Shown in pieces: positions 50,866-56,372 of a stretch of 56,372 bases of DNA. The notes below the pieces were generated by a model. That model was not told where the DNA came from and ran no database searches. It saw only the letters and a program-made list of their open reading frames with translations. Each line of letters begins with the position of its first letter. Within the stretch, counting starts at the first letter, position 1. The DNA is taken from positions 1 to 56,372 of the forward strand of contig CABVRW010000022.1 in assembly GCA_902500785.1 (NCBI GenBank), read 5' to 3'. The stretch comes from an uncultured Nitrospira sp. GTDB lineage: Bacteria > Nitrospirota > Nitrospiria > Nitrospirales > Nitrospiraceae. The position numbers were made by a program, and so were the translations under genes.

Positions 50866-52173
50866 ATGATCAAGGCCTGGATGACGCCGTGGCTGCTCGT
50901 GGCCCTACCCTTCCTCGGCGCGGGGCTCAGCCTGCTCTTGCGAGCGTCGCTCCAGCGGATGAAGACCTCGGCCCTGCTGACCACCATCGCCAGCCTGCTT
51001 GCGGTCGTCGGAACGCCCTGGGCTCTCGACGATACCCTGGCCGGTGTGCCTTTTCTTTGCCTGCTCCCGCTGACGGCATTTCTTTCGCTCCTCGGACAAC
51101 CATTGCACCGCGACAACACTCCGGCTTGGGTGATGACACTGGTGCTGCTGGGGCTGGGACTGGGCATCCTTTCCGCTCCGGCGCCCGCGCACGACATCAT
51201 GCTCCTGATACTGCTTGCCCTGCTCTGCAGCCTGCTCTATCGTTTTCAATCCGGCGCTTCGGCGGAGACCTGGCGGGGGCTATCGTCCTATGGTCTGGGC
51301 CTCGTGTCCACCGTGCTGGCCCTCATGCTTCCGACACCGGCAGCGACGGTCGCTCTCTTAATCACCTGCGGCACCCTGCTGCCGCTCCTGCCGATCCACA
51401 GCGGCTTCGTGGCGACTCTCACGGGATTGCCGGGCAATCTTCCCGCATTCCTGGCCCTGTTGCTGCCCACGGTCGGATTCCATACCCTGCTCCTGTTGCT
51501 TCCGAATTTGACCGTCACGATCCTCCACACCGTCGCGCTTCTGGCACTGGCGGGGGCCGTCTATGCTTCGCTTCGGGCACTGATTCAGTCGCGTCCGCTG
51601 TCTCGTCTCGCATATGCCGCCGTCGCGTTTTTCGACATGCTCTGGTGGTATATCGCCGACACGGGCACCGCCCCCATGCAAGCCACGGTCTATCTCAGCG
51701 CCGTGGGGCTCGCAACGAGCGGGCTGCTGCTGGCCTGGTTCGCGATCCGGGCCCGTTACGGCGATATCGATACACGCGCAATCGGCGGTCTTGCCTATCC
51801 CATGCCCCGCTTCAGCACCCTGCTGGCGCTGCTGGCGCTCGCCGCCCTGGGTATGCCGCCCTTCGGCGTCTTTTCCGGTTTCCTGGGCATGCTGCTCATG
51901 CCCACGTTTACACCGTCAGGACCGTTTGCCGTGATCATGATCGTCTGGCTCACCGCCTCCTGGTACTACACCGAACTGGTGCAACAATTGGTCTTCGGCC
52001 GGCAACGCGCGGCGATGCGGTACGAGGACTTACGGCAGACGGAGTTTGCGTCGCTGGTGCTGCTGCTGGTGTTGCTGCTCGCCCTCGGGATGGCCCCTTC
52101 GCACTTCTTTGACTCGAATGCGCCGACTCCGCCGTCTTCGGTCGCCGCACAGGGTGGAACATGGATCCGATGA
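50866..52173 (+). CDS. Extra NuoM/NuoN-like membrane subunit of the DAB complex
   Basis: The 435-aa hydrophobic protein has ~12 helices and weak complex-I antiporter-subunit similarity: LLPLLPIHSGF (~172-181) lines up with the VKMPMVPFHTWLPDAH region, and GMPPFGVFSGFLGML (~329-343) is the well-conserved late-helix motif. At the place of the key TM7 lysine there is a threonine in TCGTLLPLLPIH, and the HxxAPTP part is lost. It could be a proton-path subunit with altered chemistry or a structural one. It lies between dabB and dabA, and its end overlaps dabA by 13 bp. Confidence 0.82.
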   Translation: MIKAWMTPWLLVALPFLGAGLSLLLRASLQRMKTSALLTTIASLLAVVGTPWALDDTLAGVPFLCLLPLTAFLSLLGQPLHRDNTPAWVMTLVLLGLGLGILSAPAPAHDIMLLILLALLCSLLYRFQSGASAETWRGLSSYGLGLVSTVLALMLPTPAATVALLITCGTLLPLLPIHSGFVATLTGLPGNLPAFLALLLPTVGFHTLLLLLPNLTVTILHTVALLALAGAVYASLRALIQSRPLSRLAYAAVAFFDMLWWYIADTGTAPMQATVYLSAVGLATSGLLLAWFAIRARYGDIDTRAIGGLAYPMPRFSTLLALLALAALGMPPFGVFSGFLGMLLMPTFTPSGPFAVIMIVWLTASWYYTELVQQLVFGRQRAAMRYEDLRQTEFASLVLLLVLLLALGMAPSHFFDSNAPTPPSSVAAQGGTWIR

Positions 52174-55100
52174 TCCGCCGCGACGACTCGGTGGACCTTG
52201 AAGCGCACCGCATGGAGCTCCGAGGCATGATCCGCCTCGCCAGCGAAGTCATTGCGCAGTATTGGCCCATGCGAACCTTCGTCCACCACAATCCGCTCCA
52301 CAGCCTGGAGTACCTCCCCTTTATCGAAACCGTCAGCCGCGGGCGCCAATTCTTGGGCGGCCACGGGTATCTCGCCGGTGACATCTATCGACGGTATCTG
52401 AAGTCGGGCAGAATTCTGGTCCGCCACATCGACGACGCGCTGGCGTCGTTCGCGCTCGACCAGGAGGTCGATCTCGGACCCTGCCGCATTTCGCATCGCG
52501 AGGTGTTACGCGCCTGCCTGACCCACGGCCTGTCCGCCGCGACCGACGAACCGCTCGATCGACTGATGGAACGCGAACCGAACGAAGAGCACGTCGATGC
52601 GCTGGCCGAACGGCTCAGATCGTTCTCCACACCGACCGTACAGGAACGGATGGCCGCCACGGTTCGCGAGGATGAGGCCGCCTTAGGCCACCATCTCACG
52701 CTCTCAAGCTGGTGCGACCAGACGCTGGGGACCCGGATCGTCGACGAGATCAACGGTGAATTGATCAAATGGTGCGAGGCCTTTCTGGACGAGGGCCATG
52801 CCACCTGGGCGATGCCGGGACGCGAGCTGGGCTTCTACGCAGCCTGGAAGCAGGTGGCCGGGAAAGAATGGATGACCTGCGGCATTGCGGACAGTCGCCG
52901 GAAAATTGCGGCGCTGCCGGAGCATCCCGAAGACGTGATATTTGACTGTCTCGAAGCGCTGGCAGTCCCCGAGAAATTCAGGCAGGACTACCTATCGCTC
53001 CAGCTTGCGGCCCTCCCCGGTTGGGCCGGCTTCATCAAATGGCGCGCGGAAGAAACCGGCTATGCCTGGCAGCAGGCCTATCCCGTCGGGCTGGTGAAGT
53101 TTCTAGCCGTCCGTTTGTGGTATGTGCGCGAGCTGGTCCAGAAAGTCTGCCGGGAAGAATTGGGCATCGAAGGGAACTACTCGGCGGTGTCGAACTACAT
53201 AGCCCAGCAGCCCCATGCTTACTTTCTGCGCAAGGAATGGGCCGCAGGACGACTGCCGGCCGCCTTGGCCGACCGGGTCGCCCACCTCCATGCCAGAACG
53301 AGGCATCGACCGCCGGGTGCGCCGCCCCTCTCTCATGAATGGGAGCGACTCACCCATCACGATCAGATCGAATTCGGACCACGCCGCGAACGGGCCGCGC
53401 AGCGGGTCATGGCGCAACGTCTGCTCACCCTTGCCCAGGCGCTCGAGATCGTCCCCGCTCTGCTGATGGACGGGCCGCCGACGGCCCTTCGCACTCTGCT
53501 GGATTGGATCGAGGGTTTCCCGGAATCCGTGCATGGTCCCGTGTGGCTCAAGGCGTTCGAGGCCGGGTATCAGGATCACCTCTTCGGCATGTTGCTGCGC
53601 GCGCCGGTCAAACCCCAAGCGGCCGCCCTCGAGCGCCACCCGCCGGTGCGGCCCCATTCACAATCGGTCTTTTGCATCGATGTGCGATCCGAGCCGTTCC
53701 GCCGCCACCTGGAATCGACCGGCGCGAACGACACCTATGGCTTTGCCGGTTTTTTCGCCGTCTTCATCCGGTATCGCGCCTGGGGCAAGGAACATGAGAC
53801 CGAGCAATTTCCCGTCATCATGCGGGCAAAAAACGAAGTGCGCGAGATCCCCCGCAGCTACCTGGATCATTACGTGTCCAAACACCAGTCGCGCGCCAAA
53901 CTCGTCCACGCCGGACATACGCTCTTGCACGATCTGAAGGAGAATGTCGTCACCCCCTATGTGATGGTGGAGTCGCTGGGCTGGTTTTACGCGCTTCCCA
54001 TCATGGGAAAGACGGTTCTGCCGGCTCTATACAAACGCCTGACCAAATGGGTGCGGCGGTTGTTCGTGCCGCCGATCGCCACGATTCTCACGGTCGACAA
54101 ACTGGCGCCGGCCGAAACCGAGGAAATGGTGGTCTCCGAGCAACGCGCCTTGATCTGGAAAGCGCTCCGCGACCGACTCGGGCTTCATGGATCGCGGGTG
54201 GATGCCGAATTCGTCGAGGCTTTGCGCCGGCGCGCGCTGGACGAGGAGGCGCCGGTGGAACCGTTCCTGAGCGACGCGGCGAAATCGGCCGACCTGTCGA
54301 CCGAGCAACTCACCGGCTTCCTCGAAGAGCTTCGGCGACACTACCGAATCAATCGCCGCGCGGCGTCGCGTCAGAAAGAGCGGATCACGCGGACCGGCTT
54401 CACCCTCGAAGAACAAGTCATGACCGTGGAAACCGCCTTGCGCATGATGGGCCTGGTGAGGAACTTCGCGCGGCTCGTGCTCTTCTGCGCACACGGCAGC
54501 ACCACCGAGAACAACCCCTTCGAATCGGCCCTGGACTGCGGCGCCTGCGGCGGGAACGAGGGTCAACCGAATGCGCGCGTGCTGGCCGCGATGGCCAACC
54601 GCGCGCCGGTGCGCGAACGGCTGGCCAAACGCGGCATCGAGATTCCATCCGATACGCACTTCCTCGCCGGGCAGGTCGATACCACGACGGACGAGGTGCA
54701 CCTGTTCGATCTTGAAGATGCGCCGCCGACCCACCGCAAGGATGTGGCCCGGTTGCTCGACGATTTATTCGAAGCCGCGCAGCTGACCAGTCAGGAACGC
54801 TGCACCCGGTTTCCCGATGTCGGCGTCGTGCTGCCCGTGAACCAAGCATCAGCGCACGTGGCGGACCGCAGCGCGGACTGGAGCCAGGTGCGGCCGGAAT
54901 GGGGTCTCTCCGGCAATACGACCTTCATCGTCGGCCGCCGGGAGTTGACGAAGGGATTAAACCTGTCCGGGCGCGTCTTCCTCCACTCCTATGACTATCG
55001 CGAAGATCCGACAGACCGCTGGCTCGAAGTGGTCCTGACCGCGCCGCAAGTGGTGGCGCAGTGGATCAACATGGAGCACTACTTCTCAGCCGTGGATAAT

Positions 55101-55430
55101 GATGTCTATGGAAGCGGGAGCAAGATTTATCACAACGTCGTCGGGCGCATCGGGATCATGTCCGGCCCGTGGAGCGATCTCCGCCTCGGCCTGGCTTGGC
55201 AAACCGTCATGAACGGCGACTTGCCCTATCATGAACCCATGCGACTCCTCACGCTGGTCGAGGCCTCGCGCCCGCGGATCGAGAAACTCATCGCCCGGCA
55301 TGAAGTGCTGCAACATTTCTATCACAACGAGTGGGTGCACTTGGCGGCGCTGGACCCTGAGGACGGCCTCTGGTACCGCTACATGCCGTCCGGAGTCTGG
55401 CGCCGGGTGCGGAATCCCAGTGACACATAA
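52161..55430 (+). CDS. dabA: DIC transporter catalytic subunit DabA (DUF2309 / MpsB / UPF0753)
   Basis: The 1089-aa protein belongs to DUF2309. VFCIDVRSEPFRRHLE holds the zinc ligands Cys505 and Asp507; FCAHGSTTENNPFESALDCGAC holds His778 and Cys793. These match the beta-carbonic-anhydrase-like Cys-Asp-His-Cys set known for DabA (the spacing of 15 between His and Cys is the same). DabA makes bicarbonate from CO2 in the cytosol when driven by cation flow through DabB. The N-terminus has the family pattern FVHHNPLHSLEYLPF. It overlaps the previous gene by 13 bp, so it is co-translated with the membrane subunits. Confidence 0.95.
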   Translation: MDPMIRRDDSVDLEAHRMELRGMIRLASEVIAQYWPMRTFVHHNPLHSLEYLPFIETVSRGRQFLGGHGYLAGDIYRRYLKSGRILVRHIDDALASFALDQEVDLGPCRISHREVLRACLTHGLSAATDEPLDRLMEREPNEEHVDALAERLRSFSTPTVQERMAATVREDEAALGHHLTLSSWCDQTLGTRIVDEINGELIKWCEAFLDEGHATWAMPGRELGFYAAWKQVAGKEWMTCGIADSRRKIAALPEHPEDVIFDCLEALAVPEKFRQDYLSLQLAALPGWAGFIKWRAEETGYAWQQAYPVGLVKFLAVRLWYVRELVQKVCREELGIEGNYSAVSNYIAQQPHAYFLRKEWAAGRLPAALADRVAHLHARTRHRPPGAPPLSHEWERLTHHDQIEFGPRRERAAQRVMAQRLLTLAQALEIVPALLMDGPPTALRTLLDWIEGFPESVHGPVWLKAFEAGYQDHLFGMLLRAPVKPQAAALERHPPVRPHSQSVFCIDVRSEPFRRHLESTGANDTYGFAGFFAVFIRYRAWGKEHETEQFPVIMRAKNEVREIPRSYLDHYVSKHQSRAKLVHAGHTLLHDLKENVVTPYVMVESLGWFYALPIMGKTVLPALYKRLTKWVRRLFVPPIATILTVDKLAPAETEEMVVSEQRALIWKALRDRLGLHGSRVDAEFVEALRRRALDEEAPVEPFLSDAAKSADLSTEQLTGFLEELRRHYRINRRAASRQKERITRTGFTLEEQVMTVETALRMMGLVRNFARLVLFCAHGSTTENNPFESALDCGACGGNEGQPNARVLAAMANRAPVRERLAKRGIEIPSDTHFLAGQVDTTTDEVHLFDLEDAPPTHRKDVARLLDDLFEAAQLTSQERCTRFPDVGVVLPVNQASAHVADRSADWSQVRPEWGLSGNTTFIVGRRELTKGLNLSGRVFLHSYDYREDPTDRWLEVVLTAPQVVAQWINMEHYFSAVDNDVYGSGSKIYHNVVGRIGIMSGPWSDLRLGLAWQTVMNGDLPYHEPMRLLTLVEASRPRIEKLIARHEVLQHFYHNEWVHLAALDPEDGLWYRYMPSGVWRRVRNPSDT

Positions 55431-55482
55431 ATCGCCACAGGCAACATTGCTCGGATAAGATCTATTTCAAAGGAGTAGAGAC

Positions 55483-55824
55483 ATGGCCGCACTCACGTTG
55501 CATCCCATGAAAGAAATCCGCGTCATCGTATCGGGTGAGCATCGGCCCTTTGTCACCGAGTTGTTGGATAAGGTGGAAGCGACCGGGTACACGATCATCG
55601 GCAATATCTCGGGGAAGGGCCATCACGGCGTGCGCGAAGCCCACTTCATGTTCAGCGAGCAGGAAAGCCTGGTCATGATTATGGCGGTGGTGCCGGAAGA
55701 AAAGGTGGAACCGGTGTTGGCCGGACTACGACCGTTGTTCGACCGGCATTCGGGCGTCATGTTCGTCTCCGATGTCACCGTGAGCCGGCGTGAATACTTC
55801 GGTAAGAAGAGCGACAAGTCCTGA
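55483..55824 (+). CDS. P-II-like signalling protein associated with inorganic carbon uptake
   Basis: The 113-aa protein has the ferredoxin-like PII fold: KEIRVIVSGEHRPFVTELLDKVEATGYTIIGNISGKGHHGVREAHF with the start of the T-loop, and a C-terminal EEKVEPVLAGLRPLFDRHSGVMFVSDVTVSR. It lacks the uridylylated Tyr of GlnB and so belongs to the PII-like group (CPII/SbtB type) that binds adenine nucleotides and, in some cases, bicarbonate. AAAGGAG lies 8 bp before the ATG. Its place 52 bp after dabA makes it the likely regulator of the DAB complex. Confidence 0.87.
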   Translation: MAALTLHPMKEIRVIVSGEHRPFVTELLDKVEATGYTIIGNISGKGHHGVREAHFMFSEQESLVMIMAVVPEEKVEPVLAGLRPLFDRHSGVMFVSDVTVSRREYFGKKSDKS

Positions 55825-55940
55825 CCCGCGGAACGGGAACCCGCGACTGATGAGCCCGCCGACCGGGAACCCGACCTTGTCTTCTCACCGGTGATTGTCT
55901 ACAATGTGCCCCCGTTGACCTGTAAGCGGAAGGACGGCGC

Positions 55941-56210
55941 GTGAAGGGATTACGGTTTGAACGGCTCGGGCGAGACCGCCACTACAACATTATTTTCCAC
56001 ATCGGCAGCAGCTATGTGCCAGTGAGCGATGAGACTCTCGACGAGCTGAAGGCGCAGACCCTGCTGTCCTCCGAACGTTTCCTCGACCTCCTCCTCGATA
56101 AAATCGGTTATACCAGCTACCTCAAAGACCAGATCCGCGCGGAGCTCCAAGCCGCCGGCGATCCCATGACCCAGATGACCGTTCTCCAAGGCGCCATCCG
56201 GGAGCTGTAG
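55941..56210 (+). CDS. Small protein of unknown function downstream of the DAB operon
   Basis: The 89-aa protein begins at GTG 55941 with GGAAGGA about 6 bp upstream. It is helical and charged: RHYNIIFHIGSSYVPVSDETLDELKAQTLLSSERFLDLLLDKIGYTSYLKDQIRAEL. No motif is recognised. It lies 116 bp after the PII-like gene on the same strand, with a GC-rich inverted-looking gap between that has no T-run. Membership in the DAB operon is possible but not shown. Confidence 0.7.
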   Translation: MKGLRFERLGRDRHYNIIFHIGSSYVPVSDETLDELKAQTLLSSERFLDLLLDKIGYTSYLKDQIRAELQAAGDPMTQMTVLQGAIREL

Positions 56211-56211
56211 A

Positions 56212-56372
56212 TCACTCGCCGATCGTGAATCGTCCTGCCGAAATAGTTACCTGGTACATTCCTTCAGAATCGCCCTGTGAGATCACGGAGTAGGTGATCC
56301 TCGAGTCGAACGCCTTTAAGGATGCGGCGGACTGCCCTCGCCCTGGCAAGCAGGACGTCAGCGTCGATGGGG
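56212..56372 (-). CDS. Partial gene at the window edge, C-terminal segment, unknown
   Basis: Reading the minus strand from the window edge, one frame stays open for 53 codons and ends at TGA 56212-56214. The visible residues include SLKAFDSRITYSV, QGDSEGMYQVTISAG and RFTIGE at the end. Codon third positions are GC-rich as in the neighbours, and the end lies 1 bp from the convergent small gene, which fits a real gene. The start is outside the window. Confidence 0.55.
   Translation of the reverse strand, partial: PSTLTSCLPGRGQSAASLKAFDSRITYSVISQGDSEGMYQVTISAGRFTIGE

Noticed and set aside
1-56372. tRNA, rRNA, CRISPR arrays and complete transposons
   Set aside because: Scanning by eye found no tRNA-like cloverleaf with CCA context, no rRNA words, no regular spacer/repeat array and no transposase gene.

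Overview
The window is a compact, GC-rich (roughly 60% by eye) bacterial chromosome segment with short intergenic gaps and many overlapping start/stop pairs. It shows no tRNA, rRNA, prophage, complete insertion sequence or CRISPR array. The gene content suggests an autotrophic member of the Nitrospirota, most likely Nitrospira-like: an energy-coupled inorganic-carbon uptake operon, large PAS hybrid kinases, and an imperfect-palindrome repeat family of a kind I associate with Nitrospira. That assignment is inference. No marker gene proves it.

Layout. (1) 1-1712: the end of an inositol-monophosphatase-type gene, a beta-hydroxyacid dehydrogenase and a lipoprotein. (2) 2140-10250: a signalling operon with two tandem PAS hybrid histidine kinases, an Hpt protein, two single-domain receivers and a membrane-anchored HEAT-repeat protein. 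(3) 10297-17745: an exopolysaccharide cluster with a polysaccharide deacetylase, a TPR/outer-membrane-barrel protein, a glycosidase-like exported protein and a divergent GT2 synthase. By content it is a Pga-like synthesis, modification and export machine, and the adjoining phosphorelay may control it. (4) 17775-29619: mostly minus-strand housekeeping and envelope genes: aminotransferase, lytic transglycosylase, msrA with a CoA-binding protein, a lipoprotein, a LOG-like protein with a methyltransferase, a periplasmic TPR protein, a coiled-coil orphan, and a TldD/TldE pair. (5) 29735-37100: an HTH/zinc-ribbon regulator, a SulP transporter with a small lipoprotein, membrane enzymes, SDR-family oxidoreductases and a decayed gene. 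(6) 37801-43000: EttA, a SYLF protein, a HugZ-like protein, a previously uncalled 55-aa Cys-rich protein and two alpha/beta hydrolases. (7) 43108-46455: one 1115-aa membrane protein of clearly lower GC, with a periplasmic-binding-like ectodomain. I do not recognise its family. (8) 46705-56210: SelO and an MpsC-type protein, divergent from a dissolved-inorganic-carbon operon dabB / extra NuoM-N-like subunit / dabA / P-II-like protein / small orphan.

The points most worth attention are a probable transcription attenuator in the dabB leader, an extra antiporter-like subunit in the DAB complex that lacks the usual TM7 lysine, the low-GC 1115-aa membrane protein, a palindromic repeat family whose copies sit at the stop codons of minus-strand genes, and a nearly perfect 273-bp in-frame duplication in the polysaccharide exporter.

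Both ends of the window cut genes: an IMPase-family gene at the left and a minus-strand gene at the right.
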